64,000 nucleotides of DNA from Membranipora membranacea (Eukaryota; Bryozoa; Gymnolaemata; Cheilostomatida; Membraniporidae): positions 6,076,001 through 6,140,000 of the forward strand of contig OU612073.1 in NCBI GenBank assembly GCA_914767715.1, in the 5' to 3' direction. The translations under genes were made by a program, and so were the position numbers. Each line of letters opens with the position of its first letter. Within the stretch, counting starts at the first letter, position 1. Positions 28,001-39,594 of the stretch are shown piece after piece. Below the pieces are notes generated by a model. That model was given only the letters and a program-made list of their open reading frames with translations. It searched no databases and was not told the DNA's origin.

Positions 28001-31000
28001 ATCTCTAATTAATGCTAGATTAATTATTTGCTCCATGTTTCACTTCTTCACTGATGGATTTGAGTGATTGGATGGATGCAGATTTAGGTCGGGCGCCTGT
28101 TCGGTACTTTTTCAGGAACTTGCCATCAGCAGGCATCTCTACAAGCATTATCCGATCCCCAGCATCTTCAGCTTGCTAAAAATAGATACAAGATGCTAAA
28201 CATGACCCATAATGTGCATACTTGCATAATGCGCACTTGCATATTGTGCATACTTGCATTTATATTATTATTATCATTATTTATTATTATTCAACTTATA
28301 ATTTACCTTATTGTTCACCATACTACAAACACAAGACAGAAATCACAATTGAGCTGATCATTTCAAGAACTATGGGTGTATAACATGCCTTCTTCTAGGT
28401 TGAAAGTGGGTCTGCGTTGAGGGATGGGCAACAACAAAAATAAATACCTTGACAACTTGATCCATGAACTCCCATCTTTCACACATGTTCTTCATTCTAC
28501 AGTTAAGAGTTGTCACCTCTGTTTTTAGCTGATCTGTTTTATTGTTCATTTCTCTGAATTCCTCATGCTCGCTATTAAGATCGTATCTTAACTTCTGAGC
28601 TTCCGATATGGTTTTCTGCGTCTATCAATGAAATTTGCTCATGCATCAATTGGACAGGTGATGATGAATACTGTGGGTGTTGCATAGGTCATTAATTTGG
28701 TTCAGGTCAAACATAAAAATTTTGATAAGGGTAAGAATGGGATTGGATATTTTACTGAAGCTAAAAATGAATCATCTAGGCATTAGAATTCAAGTTTGCT
28801 TTGTCAGAATGATTTATAATGCTCTTCCTCCTACATTTTATAAAGTTATTTAAATGTTATAAAAAACCACCACTATTCCTCACTAGGTGCAGTAAATTTA
28901 TGCATAGTATGTTTTATGATTCACATTTAACCACAAACATTTCACACAAGATTAAAAGTGCCATCAGTTAACCGCACCCTACCTTTTTGATTAGATCTTG
29001 CCAGCCCTTCAGATCATCCTTAGCCGAGTCTGGTATTATCTTCTCGGCCAAACTTAAAGCTAGTCTGCTGCTTATATTCCAGCCGCTACTTATATGTACT
29101 GGCTTAGGCCAAGTGTTTCTTCTTGTTGCTGGTGAGATTGTCGGTGGCGTGGTATCCTGCCCGCTCTTCGTTTGCTCACTCCTTGGAGTCAACAACCTAT
29201 TTTCAGGCTTTATTTTGGACGGAGTTGAAAATTGGGATGTTTCTCCCACTGCTGAATTTGATGTTTCTCTACCACTACAGTCCACTGCTGTGTGGTGTTC
29301 TGCCGCAAGGCTTTCATGTTCTAGCCTATTTGAATGTATCCCGGCTAGATTATTTAAGAAATATTCAACCGATACAACCTCTTCTGAGGTAAGTTTCTCA
29401 TCTGTGCTGTTCTTTGGTTCATCTGCCGTCTCATCCATATCATCAGCAAATGACAACTTTGTGTCAGACTCTAATGCTTGGGTTTTGTGCAAAGGACCAT
29501 TGGTGATATTGGATTGTGATTTGGAGAGTTTTTTGACTGAAAGAAGGTTGCTTCCCGTATTAGAGTTCTGTTTTCCTGATGATACCTTTGAAGATGTTTT
29601 CTTCTCCATGCCGAAGAGACTGCGGCTTGACTTAAGTTTTAGTGAAAGCGATCTGGAGAGTTTGGTCGGAGTTGTAGTCGCTGATTTACTGCCGCCATGT
29701 CCAAATCTTAGGATCTTCTCTGACAATGATAGTCTGTCAAACATTAACAGGCCATATAATAATAAACACTACGTGTGATAAACTGTGAACTCTTCGGGCA
29801 AGATTGTGTGGTGATTATTTGTAGATTAGGCTTATTTAAGATCAATTTCGAAACACTTGTCTTGACTGCCAGCAATTAATTATACACATATCATAATCTT
29901 CATCTAAGGTTCTAAGGACACTTGATCCAGCCATGCCACTGCTGATTGACATCCTCTATGGGTGCAAAAAAGTTAACCAACAGTTCATAATAATAAGTCA
30001 GGATTACATTACCTTTGTTTCACATCCACTTCTGATTTGGATTTCTCCGTACTCTTGTGTTGGCGTCGAAACATGGCGCCAATCTTCTTTGATGGTGTTT
30101 TCTGTTGCTCTTTGTTTGTTGATCGCAGCGTATCCATCAACACTAATGGACAATACTGCAAAGCTTTGTCTTCTAACTGAGTGTATTGTTTAGGTAGCAT
30201 AATTCAAAATGTGTGTTGTAGAGTGATAGCATAACGTAACACTCAATGATGATGTGATGCTAGAAGTTGTTGTTCTTGCTTTCCAATTTCAGGTACGCTT
30301 GCCAATGATTGGCTAATCAACTTTTGACTCTTTGGTTTAATTCACCACCTCAGTTGAAACTCTTGATCTCTTTGCAGAAACGTCTGGTTGAAGCTGAAGA
30401 TTGGTACAAAAAGGCTTTGGGGATCAGTGAAGAGGATCTACAAAATTTCCATTACTATGGTAAATATTAGGGCGGTGCAAAGCAAAACAAATACATCATT
30501 TATCAATTTTGTTACTTAGTTACAGCAATGAATTATTTCCTTTTCCATTCAATAAAGTCTCATTGTCGGCCCTCGCAAGTGTAAAATTATGTTAAATTAT
30601 AGCTTTTAGTGTGATTGAATTAACCCTTGTGGCTTGTACTGACAATTTAGGTACTCTTGGCTATAATGTCTTACCTACAGTATGGAACAATATATGCTTA
30701 CCAAGAAATAAATTTGATGTTATAGACTGCATATATCACTACATACCTTTATTACATGAAAAATATGTAGTCAATCCTCTGTAAGTCCAGTGTAAATATT
30801 TCCTTTCTCTAGCTATGTTCCTGAGTGAACACGAGAGACACGATGAAGCGTTGGTTATGTGGAAGAAGGCCGCTAGTCTGAATCCGAATGAATTTGATGT
30901 GATATTCAACCTGGCCACTGCTCACAGACAAGTTGGAAATAATGGAGAAGCTGTAAAAAACTACGAGAGAGCTGCCAAACTTTCACCTCAGGTTAGGAGC

Positions 31001-31456
31001 CAAACAGAGAAACTAACTCAACTATCCTCAAAGAAGTAACTGTGTGCAATGAAGCTTTAACTTCAACTTAATCTTGACTGATGAGGGTTTAAATAACTAA
31101 TTGCTTTTGTGGTCATATTACTCCGCTTGGGGAAACATGAATTGATTTATTTCCACTTCTTTGGAATGTAATGCTTAGCTTGACACAGGATTAGAAGGTT
31201 ATGGGAGGTAATTCTATCTTCATCCACCAGTCTTAAATTGATGATACACCTGTTGACTTGTTGTTTATATTATTTTCTATCTATTTTGCAGTCGGCGAGT
31301 GCACATATGAACCTGGGAGCCATGTATCACATAAATAAAGACCTGAAGCTGGCTGAAAAGAGCTATATTCGTGCACTGGAACTCAATCCTAATGATGATG
31401 TCACGAAGAGCAATCTCCAAAAGCTTCGTAATCTTATTAGAAAAGCCAAAAAGTAA
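13066..31456 (+). CDS. TMTC2: TMTC2, transmembrane and TPR protein O-mannosyltransferase (complete, 13 exons, 870 aa)
   Basis: Coding exons: 13066-13151, 21347-21516, 22338-22741, 23194-23753, 24213-24453, 25053-25167, 25427-25581, 26392-26523, 26864-27065, 27503-27624, 30378-30459, 30813-30991 and 31292-31456. All introns are GT-AG, phases agree throughout, and the sum is 871 codons including TAA. TMTC proteins are ER membrane enzymes that O-mannosylate cadherins from a dolichol-phosphate-mannose donor, with TPRs in the lumen. The first transmembrane helix (residues 1-22) is followed by the acidic loop ADFAYDDSRAI. Then come the HDFWGT-like and SHKSYRPL motifs (residues about 54-72), [16 protein letters not shown] in exon 3, and [17 protein letters not shown] plus [10 protein letters not shown] of the DUF1736 region in exon 4. 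[12 protein letters not shown] is in exon 5. From [11 protein letters not shown] (exon 7) to the C-terminus the protein is a run of TPRs. As recalled, these blocks fit TMTC2 better than TMTC1, 3 or 4, and human TMTC2 is of similar length (about 836 aa). The start at 13066 places the first helix as in the human protein; the upstream in-frame extension is probably UTR. Intron 10 carries a separate gene on the other strand. Confidence 0.93.
13696..13729. repeat. 34-bp perfect palindrome
   Basis: Each 17-base arm starts ACCAGAGACTATAGATA and reads the same on the other strand, with no spacer. It lies in TMTC2 intron 1 and could extrude as a cruciform or be the relic of a foldback element. Confidence 0.9.
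16154..16238. repeat. CTAGA..TTTGATCCA foldback element, copy 2 (degenerate)
   Basis: CTAGATCGAGTTTAATCCA, then TGCATTTCAGTTGCTCCCTT, matches the family. The right arm (GGAACCGCTCC) is truncated. Confidence 0.6.
20983..21125 (+). repeat. tandem duplication of about 73 bases at the end of TMTC2 intron 1
   Basis: Two copies share ATTCTA(A/C)ATCTTCACCTCTC, ATAAATCCTTG, CACAG and CAGCCCATCCT. They make a misleading open frame with a repeated SPLYKSL/SPLHKSL motif just upstream of exon 2. Confidence 0.75.
24670..24728. repeat. 59-bp near-perfect palindrome in TMTC2 intron 5
   Basis: Two 29-base arms flank a single central base (G at 24699). The left arm runs 24670-24698 and the right arm 24700-24728. 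The arms pair without a mismatch and are very AT-rich, with a CTAGAA motif in each. This is a strong candidate for a hairpin or cruciform, or a very young foldback insertion. Confidence 0.92.
25641..25975. repeat. degenerate tandem duplication in TMTC2 intron 7
   Basis: Copy 1 spans about 25641-25805 and copy 2 about 25830-25975. Both run from AACTCTG(G)CCA through ATCAACC/TGT blocks, CCCACCAGC, a CAGATTTT(A/G)(A/T)AA block and CTTAAATTTGAG, to GTTTGTGCATTC. Within each copy an imperfect inverted repeat (ATCAACCACAG against CTGTGGTTGAT-like segments) is visible. Exact boundaries are approximate. Confidence 0.75.
27690..27835. repeat. short tandem duplication in TMTC2 intron 10
   Basis: Two imperfect copies with a period of about 80 bases share TTCACT(A/G)AAT, a TGATA block and ATCCATAAT(A/T)CTGT(A/T)GAGATCACTG. 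The intron also has a similar two-copy array at about 27345-27480, with shared AACACACCA and CAACACAGA motifs. Confidence 0.6.
28020..30200 (-). CDS. nested, unrecognised coiled-coil protein (4 exons, 422 aa)
   Basis: Exons in coding order: 30013-30200, 28983-29733, 28448-28621 and 28020-28175. The first junction is phase 2 and the others phase 0. All sites are GT-AG, and the total is 423 codons with TAA. The whole gene lies inside TMTC2 intron 10 (27625-30377) on the opposite strand. Residues 1-62 are basic. Residues 63-313 are low-complexity, Ser/Lys/Thr-rich and probably disordered, with motifs such as [17 protein letters not shown] and [17 protein letters not shown]. The segment [20 protein letters not shown] (about 283-302) looks helical. 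Exon 3 (314-371) is a predicted coiled coil rich in E, K, L and M. Exon 4 ends with [15 protein letters not shown] and a basic tail. I do not recognise the family, and no catalytic motif is visible. A role as a scaffold or cytoskeletal adaptor would be a guess. The exon 2 acceptor has a weak pyrimidine tract and was chosen because its phase fits. The complementary open frame at 28987-29778 is a shadow. Confidence 0.78.
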
Positions 31457-32238
31457 TTATCCGTGTGTCTGACACATGAATATAGATTCGGTGCTATGAA
31501 CACTAGACATTGCAGGACCATCCATCCCACTAATTCCACTGCCATGACATGCTCTGTTATTTTTCTGAGGAAATATTTTAATCTCGAAACAAGATCTGCT
31601 TATTTTACTAATGGCGTTGATTGCACATCATTTTGCGATCACCGAGAGTTGGCTTCTCACTTTAAATGAAGAGACAACTAATGGGCCAATCAACAAAAAG
31701 TTGCAAACAATTTCAGATATCAGTTTTAGACGATAAAAGTTTAGACAACATAGATTTCATTATTTTAATCCTAGAGTATAAGACATCCCGCATGGGTGCC
31801 ATTATCTTAGCTTCCGTAAGCAGCCATGTCAAATTTTAGACCAAAGATTTTGTGATAATCAAACAAAGAAAGCTGAGATTGGGTTAAGGCTGAAGAGAGA
31901 TCCGGTTTTATTGATGTACTACACTTGTTTTTTCTGCACTTATTTTAACCTGATCCATTTCTGTTATTCCAAAAATCCTCCCCAATCAATTTTCAGCAAT
32001 CAGATTGCATATATATTTATTTTTGTAATTCTATTTTGGTGCTATTCATGTTTTGTTGTCTCATTGTTTTTTCCAGTAATTTTTCCAGCGTTTATTTTTC
32101 TCTTGAGACACGCCCAAATACTGTTCCGTTTACGTTTACTGATGGCATGACAAAAAATGATGCCAAGCATTGAACTGCTCTTTTTATGCTAGTCCTACAG
32201 AATCTTCCAATTTTGTGTTTTCTCAACTACGGAATAGG

Positions 32239-32244
32239 AATAAA
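32239..32244 (+). terminator. candidate poly(A) signal for TMTC2
   Basis: I found no AATAAA nearer to the TMTC2 stop codon (31454-31456). The assignment is by position only. Confidence 0.3.
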
Positions 32245-34324
32245 AGTCGGCGGACAGTCTAGTCCTTTCCCTAAAGCATGCCTGGTGCTATCTTCTCTAC
32301 TGATGTATGTTCTCAACTGTCATAGCTACCAACACACTATATCTGTTCATTGCAGATTATTTAATAGTCAATATCTCACTTGATAAAATGAATGCTGGCA
32401 AATAAGTTTTAAATGATATTTAACGACTTTAAATTGGTTGATTGTGAAAATGAAAGCTGTTTAAAAAGGTCGCTTTAAAGGGCTAACAGAAGATGAAATG
32501 GGTCATCAGCTCAATTAAGTACATTGATCAGCTGTGTAGTAAATGGACCGGCAATTGTACATAAAAATGAAGGATTTATCGTCAAAAAATTGTTTGTTTC
32601 ATCTAAAGCGGCCTGATGTGAGAATCGCTGGTTATTATTATAAAGTTATATCATTTATCATTTACTTCGGCAGTATTGTGTGGAAGTTCTGCGGCATGAT
32701 TTATTCTCATACAGAGTTTTGAGGGGTAGGTAAAATTTCTAATTGTGAGCACATCAGGGTAGATATCAACAGATGTATAAACTGTACTGCCCCGATGCTG
32801 ACGGAATATCTTCATGTTATGGCAGCTTACTTTGGCTACTTTGGTTCCACCAACAAGTTACACATCTTGGTTCGATCAAGGAGTAATAGGTTTGACTGAG
32901 AACAAGTTTGTTCCCTCTGTGAATTCTTGGGCATACCTGAAAACCTTTTTATCACACTACCGCTCGGAGCCTTGATACCCGACTTTTTGCAAAAGCACTC
33001 AGCCACCGCAACTAAGAAGGATGCGAGTATTTCGTTAGCACACATTTCAGTCACTTCTGTTTTCTAACGGCAACAGATCTCACTTTCCATGAAGTCTATC
33101 ATGTTCTCCTGTAGCTTTTGAAGTTTTATATTCTACGTTTGAGGTTTATATAATTGCTTACTAATCTTGCGTACTAATCCTTTTCAAATAAGTTATAAGA
33201 CGACATTAACATTCATTAATGAGGGATCTAGAATATAATGTACTATTGGGTAAGAATTAGGGTTATACTATGGATGAGATTATTGGCAGTAACCTTGTGA
33301 AAAAATCTGGGGAGTAGTATTCTAGGCGGTAATTCTACAAATCTTTTATTGACCAAATCTCCAGTGTGACCAGAGAAACGTTGCTGAAACTTTAACACTG
33401 CATCTCCAAGAACAATATGGAGTAGATCACAGCCGGTCTTTGGAGTGAAAAAACCTCAAATCTCACTGCCTTTTATATTTACTTAATATATTACTAATTG
33501 TATAATAATATCATATACGATACGATATAATATAAAATATGGTGGTAACAATATGTATGTAAATGGATGATATGTGTTGGTTACCTTTCGTCTTTTCTCC
33601 TCTCTTCCGAGCTGAGATTATATAGGACTTTTTTATAAGGCCAGACACACTATGTGGCTAACCTCTAAACTTGTGATACGTCTGTTGCTTTTTGTGAGTC
33701 GTCTGTAGGAAATATGGTAAGAAAATGAGAAAAAAAATTTCCCATCACAGCAATCCTCTAGGTTTGATATTTTCGGCTGTTCAGCAAGAAAATCTTGGGC
33801 AAGTCCGTTAGAACCTCTCGAAACTGGACAAGAAGAGACCCTCACTGCCCAAATCAAAGGTAGGATAAAATGAAGAGCAGATTTAGTGCTCATCGCAGAA
33901 CTGGAGAACTAAGCCTGGTCACCCTTGTATATTTTGGTGCCCAGATTAAAAGATAGAATATGTGGACAAGAATGGTTTGGGTAGTTCATATCAAGGATGA
34001 AAACGCCTTTCTCTCAGTTAAAAAAATGGCATAGCTTGCAAAATATAGCTAGTTTTCGGTTTATGGATAATTGAGGAGCTAAATCTAGTCTTGAGCGCTC
34101 AAACTGCTCGGTGGAGCTCATTGAAGCATACAAGTAGTAGGGAGTTTGGGACATCTGTCCCAATCTCCTAAGCTGATACAAAAGAACATTTTGTTGAAAC
34201 ATATCTGGAGTTGTCATCCACCACAACAGAATCATTGTTTTCTCCCCATGATAACTATATTGTAGCAGCCCAAGCTGTTCCATTTATCACCTAAATAGCA
34301 GCCAATCAGATTTCATAAAACTGA

Positions 34325-34360
34325 TGACATCATACGCTCTTATAATCCGCCATTCTGAAT
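34325..34360 (+). promoter_or_regulatory. possible core promoter of the SANT-domain gene
   Basis: A CRE-like TGACATCA, a TATAAT-like AT box and CCGCCATTC (resembling a reverse YY1 site) cluster about 80-110 bases before the predicted start codon at 34437. All three motifs are short and could occur by chance. Confidence 0.2.
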
Positions 34361-34436
34361 ATAAATCTGGGGCGATTCAACTCTAAAAGAAAACTCGACC
34401 TCAAAGCAGTCAACCATTTTACCAAACTCACCTGTC

Positions 34437-37400
34437 ATGATGTCAGATGATGGTGAGTGCTTGCTAATACCCTAACAACTGTAATACAGCCTTAATCAAG
34501 GTGCTGACCCATACTAATTGATGACAGAGAACTCGACCAGAATGCTAGTCATATATCAAAATGTTTTGTTTTACAGTTATTGTGACACTGACTGAGTGAA
34601 TGAAATAATGATGTTTGCTACTAGTAGAGTGACTCAGTGAGTAGTACTAGTAGTAATAGTAAGTTTAGTTCAGGGTTTGAGGAGCCTGCCTTGACAAGCT
34701 TGTCAAGACAGGCTAGGTATGGAGCTTGCACTGCGTGCAGGCTTATTTTGTTGCCCTGCCCGTGGACTGTTGTGTTGCAGAAGCAAGCATCATCAAGCAA
34801 TGGTGATGTGATAGGTTCAAAGTTAGTTATACAATACAATTGTAGTTTAGTCTTACTAGGCTACATATCAAGCCTGCAAACTGGTCCAGTGTGTTTCCTA
34901 GAAAAGAAAGAAAGAATAGACCAATATATACAAAAAGTGTGAATTGAATTACATTTATCTAGACCTCATAGACAGATAAAGATATATTTTTGACATTTCT
35001 CTTGAATTGAACATGATGTCAGGGCAGCAGTACTATCTTGGCACACTGTACCAGCTCTCAATACAACAGATATGCTGCGCAGGCCTTTTTTATGATCTCA
35101 GCGACCCAAAAAGAGAGCTGAGATACGGAAGGGTAGCTCAGCTTGTTTCTTGCCAATAATGAGGGTGGTATCAAAAACACAGACCTTCTGTTGTTCGTGC
35201 AAGTCCACTGGTCGTGCGTGTCCAGTGGTCAATGCCTTTTCTCTCTCCGACTAGATAAGACTATCATAAATTGGGCTTTTTAAAAGAGAACATGCCGAGG
35301 AGAAAATGTTTGATTTATTCATAGGTCCAGCGCTTAATACGGAGGATATTCAGTCGACAAAATTTAACGGTGAAGAAACTGCTTTTTGTATTTTCTGCAT
35401 CGATCACTTGGAATATCACTTAATCTGGACATTTCAAATTTAATGCATACATAAGTATTATGGCAAAAAACAATGGCTGGCTATCCATGCCTTCTGTTTT
35501 GTAGAGTTTGGTGGAGATCAAGGCGTCAGCTGGTCTACCGATGAGACAAGATTACTGATAGAAGGCTGGTCCAGAAATGCAGAGAATGTCAACCTCTCAA
35601 GAAATGAGAGTTACATGCAGGCTATTGCGGATTATATTGGCTCTGGTAAAAATGCCAAACAAGTACGCACAAAGGTAAGAAAGAAGTTTACAGGAATCAT
35701 TCTAACCTCAATTCATGGCCGTGACGTTAGACAGAGAAAAGATTAGAAAGTTTGAAAATCAGTCATAAGAATTTATGATCAACAATTTACTATGTGTTGG
35801 ATAAGAAAAACCCTTAGTCCCAGATTGTCTTCTAGCCTGTCTTGACACACTTGTTAAGACATGCCAATTGTCTCCATGCTTTTGAAAGCCGACAATTTTC
35901 CGTTCTGTTATTCAATACTGCTCTCAGATTTCCTCCTTACTATGACTCTGGTTGGATAACGAATGAGTAGGCTACATATGTAAAAAACTTAATTTGGCCA
36001 GCTTGCACACATTCACTAATACATTACATCCTACTACGTAAGTATACAAATTGTGGTAAATTGTATCAATGAATATAGTTGTAGCTCAACCTCACCATGT
36101 AAATAATCAGCAAAACATCATAGTATTATAACTGTCCTATTTACCTCCAACAGCTTAAGAAGATGCGAGCTCGCTATGTCACGGAGAGACAGCAGGTAGA
36201 AGAGGGTAAAGGTCAATCTAAATGGAGATATTATAATATACTCAATATATTCGGTCACAAAATATACAAATTCCCTAATGTAAGTGATATGCAAGAGTTG
36301 TTAGGTAGTGTCACGTCTTTAAGTTTTACTGTTAGTGGTGGTCTGTTTTGTGCACTGATGACTGAAACAATTAATGTCTCATAGAAGTTGTAATTGGATG
36401 GAGAGAGTGTCAAGCTTTATATCCTACAAAAGTCTTCCGCGTGAAGTAAGTCTGCAGGCTTATGTTGGCTTGTGAATGTGAAAAGATGTTTGGTGCAGCA
36501 GGTGTACATAATTTAGTTGGTAAACGTGTAGGCTGTGACGTATTCACCTGGTAAACATACATAAGTGGGATTTCCCTGGTTAAGCTAATAATTTTCAAAA
36601 ATTTGTCCTCATTTAATTGTTTCTTTGTGGAAAACGTTCAACCAGGATGATATTGTTTTTCCAAAAAGAAAAGTGTATAATAATTATATCATAGTGTTAT
36701 GCATTAGTTGGAAATTGCAATATCAATTGATTTCATCAACAATTTCCCCACAATGGACTGACATCATGAATTTCGTGTGTTTTACAGAGGAAGATAACTT
36801 CATCAGGACTACCTCGAGAGATAACTAATATGAATCCTCGAGCTCAGTTAATGAGAGCAAAGGAATCAAACCAAGCTGCAACAGTAAAGGAGATTGCCGC
36901 TATAATCAATCCACAAAATCATGTGACCCCGGAGTTGCCTCCTATATTCCCCTATGATCCGGGTAAGGTCAACTTTCAAGATAAGTGACTCAGTGCTTAC
37001 TCAAAAAGGAACGATGAGTGTCTACTTTTTCCTGATTTGGATAGGAACATTTTTAACATATCATTGATACTGTGGTATCCCAAATAATTTCTCCGCTCCT
37101 CGGAAAATCATACCTTTGGTGACCATTGAGGCCAGATCCCCCAGTTTGGTTTGAGCTCTATTGGACTGGCTGTCATCCAAAACTGCTCTGTCATACTTTT
37201 TCAACTCCAACCATGTTGTGGCATCACTCTAGAAAACCTTTAGCAACTTATGTCCTGCTCATAGCTTGTATTGGATGCACTGGGTGAATGGATATAAATT
37301 CTCAAGTTTTGGTAACATACATGAGAATACAACTAGTGCTGCTCTGTTTTACTTCTTGGTTGCTCCTAACCATATACTTAGTAAAATAATGGGAATAGAT

Positions 37401-39027
37401 ATACTAGTGACACGACTCAGGTTTTGTTTGGCAAGCAGTATGGAAATAATCAGATGACCAACAAAGAGTTGCCACGATTGATGAGATAATTGGTTTTGAT
37501 TTTTTACACCTAATAATCGCTAGTTTCTCAAATTACATATGTTATTATTGAATAGTTTTATCGTCTTCTGTTTGCAGAAGTTCCTAAGGATGTTGCTATA
37601 GATGCAGTATGGAGCGCTTGGAATGCCTCCCTACCATACGCTATAACAGATTCAGGGCTACGTATCTTATTGAGGAGTGGATTCAGAGATGTTACTCATC
37701 TGGAGCTATTAAAAAGGAAGACAGCTAATATAGCCATGCTCAATCTGAACTATCATGACAAGCTAGCGCTAGAGCATGCTCTCGAGTCTGATGGTAAAAT
37801 TATACATAGTACAGAATTAGATCTAGTGCGCTTCTGCAGACTGACTATGATCTAACTGCAGGCAATATGCAGTAGCATTTTGAAACAAACTTTGGGCATC
37901 TCCTTTTATTTTGAGGAGTAAAGTAATCATAGGAGGAAAAATTCACCATGAAATTAATGGCTAGCTGACATTTAATCGGCCTCATTACTTTATTAAAACA
38001 TCAAGCTTAGTGAATAAAATAGAAGGAATTTGCAAGCTAACATTTAGTCACTTCCAAAGTAGTCAATATCTACTACCCTAGGGTATAAATACACATACAT
38101 ATTATGATTGTACATTGTAATGTAGCAAGAATATTGTGAATTAGTTGAATATCTTGCTTGATTCATGGATGTCGGAGAAACGACATTTCAAGACAACCAA
38201 CATGCTTTGTGTAATTTTTAATAATTTGTAGGAGTTGTCTACCTTTAATCGAGGAGGACACAACTGATACATACATTTTCTTTAAAATTCACAGGACACA
38301 AGTCACAGCAGTATCAGGTGATAACTAATGATGATGGTACAGTTATAGAGGTCAGAGGTTGCGGCGATACTCTAGATACATTACGTAAGTTTGTATTACC
38401 TGTCAATAAGATGTGTTATATGTTAGATACCACCGATCCTTTTTAGTTAGTTTTCAGGTAACATGATATGATTGTCAATTTAGAAAGCTGGCTCATATGC
38501 TTTGAGATCATGTCCTTTCTTTCTTGCCACAACCAATTATCAACAAACTGCCCACATTTCTGAGTTTCCCTTCCGATAACCATGAAATAGTTGTCAAAAC
38601 AGTCTATTATCTCTGACGGCTGCTAGTGTTAGGTGATAACCTATCACAAAGTTACCGCTAAAAAAGAGTATTGCATTATATTTCTGACAGTTTTCTACTT
38701 TGAATCCGATGATACATTTATTGTCAATGCTCTCAATCTGTTTATCATTCTGAGAAAAAGTAAAGAGTAAACATACTTTTTTCAGTGTTGAGTGCTGAAG
38801 GTGTAAAACTATGTGAGTGGAACAAAACATTACAGTGTCCTATGACTGAGATGGGTGTGGCTAAAGTGATGAAGGCGGGGTTTCTCACACCAGCCGATGT
38901 AACAAGTCTCCTCCAGGAAGACATCATTGAAGATTTGGAGTTGTCACTACGTGACAAAGCTGCTCTGAGAAGGATTATCGAGACAGAACTGGCTGTGCCT
39001 TCTGAAGAAGAGACAGTAGCTGCTTGA
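34437..39027 (+). CDS. Myb/SANT-like DNA-binding protein with duplicated SAM-like module (7 exons, 344 aa)
   Basis: Exons: 34437-34452, 35505-35674, 36154-36279, 36788-36962, 37578-37793, 38295-38384 and 38786-39027. All introns are GT-AG with matching phases, and the total is 345 codons with TGA. Residues about 12-100 look like a Myb/SANT-like trihelix domain: WSTDETRLLIEGW, then NESYMQAIADYI, KNAKQVRTKLKKMRARYV and KWRYYNILN. This is the fold of MSANTD and trihelix proteins, so nuclear DNA binding is likely. Residues 105-165 form a linker with PELPPIFPYDPG. Residues 185-232 and 284-330 are two copies of one module: T-D/E-x-G, then (R/K)-(S/A)-G-F, D-V-T-x-L, L-x-L and D-K-x-A-L. The module resembles a SAM domain, which mediates self-association. 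The tail is acidic (PSEEETVAA). The start is ATG-ATG; the second ATG is equally possible. The orthologue is not recognised. The target DNA and the role are unknown. Confidence 0.85.
34683..34714. repeat. TAGCCTG palindrome element, copy 1
   Basis: A 32-base palindrome centred on AAGCTT has one mismatched pair. Its arms read AGCCTGCCTTGACAAG and CTTGTCAAGACAGGCT. It lies in intron 1 of the SANT-domain gene. Related copies are at 35833-35866 and 42288-42321. Confidence 0.85.
35833..35866. repeat. TAGCCTG palindrome element, copy 2 (decayed)
   Basis: The left arm TAGCCTGTCTTGACA matches copy 1. The right arm CTTGTTAAGACATGCCA has diverged. It lies in intron 2 of the SANT-domain gene. Confidence 0.65.
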
Positions 39028-39235
39028 GATGAGTTGTCTGCTCATTTCCTTTTTATGAAATCGTATTATTTGTATATTATGGATTCAAGCAAGGGGCTTA
39101 AATGAATAACAGCCATCTTCTTGCGTTTTGAAATTAGATGAGATGTTTGCTCATTTCCTTTTTAATGAATCATGAATTTGCATGTCGTGGATTCAGGTGA
39201 ATGGCTTGTGTGAATCACAGTCGACAACTTGATTT
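39027..39235 (+). repeat. tandem duplication in the 3' UTR of the SANT-domain gene
   Basis: Copies of about 90-100 bases at 39027-39115 and 39136-39235 share GATGAG(A/T)TGT, TGCTCATTTCCTTTTTA, TGGATTCA and AATCACAG/AATAACAG blocks. The first copy begins at the stop codon itself. Confidence 0.7.
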
Positions 39236-39594
39236 TTAAAAATTAATCACCTTGTAAATAAGCTTTTTGACCATAGACAATCCATCAATATTTCTGATAC
39301 TATGATTATGCTAGCAGAATTGGAACTGAAGAGGCTTGTGTTAAGCGGAGCTGATAGCAACTTTCTAACTAAATCAAATCGATAGTCTCTCTGCTGGATT
39401 GCTATTGTTTTTGCTTGTATATAGTCAATTCTTTTACAGTGTACATACTTACTAATGGATATTGGAATTTTTATTCGTATTGAACCACATTTTGTTCTGT
39501 GATACTGAAAATGAAGAGATGTCAGTTAAAAGTAGAGATATCGTTCTTTACTTCTATGGTAGATGACTAACATACAGTTAGTCAGTATGGCTGG

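Larger units (their letters stand above)
31457..34436. other. TMTC2 3' region and intergenic spacer
   Basis: No coding exon was recognised. A possible TMTC2 polyadenylation signal AATAAA is at 32239-32244, which would give a 3' UTR of about 0.8 kb. The last 120 bases before 34437 probably hold the promoter of the next gene. Confidence 0.5.

Noticed and set aside
28987-29778. 263-codon open frame on the + strand inside TMTC2 intron 10
   Set aside because: It is the exact antisense of the nested gene's large exon (28983-29733). Its hydrophobic, Ser-rich translation has no splice partners, while the minus-strand frame has three phase-matched junctions.
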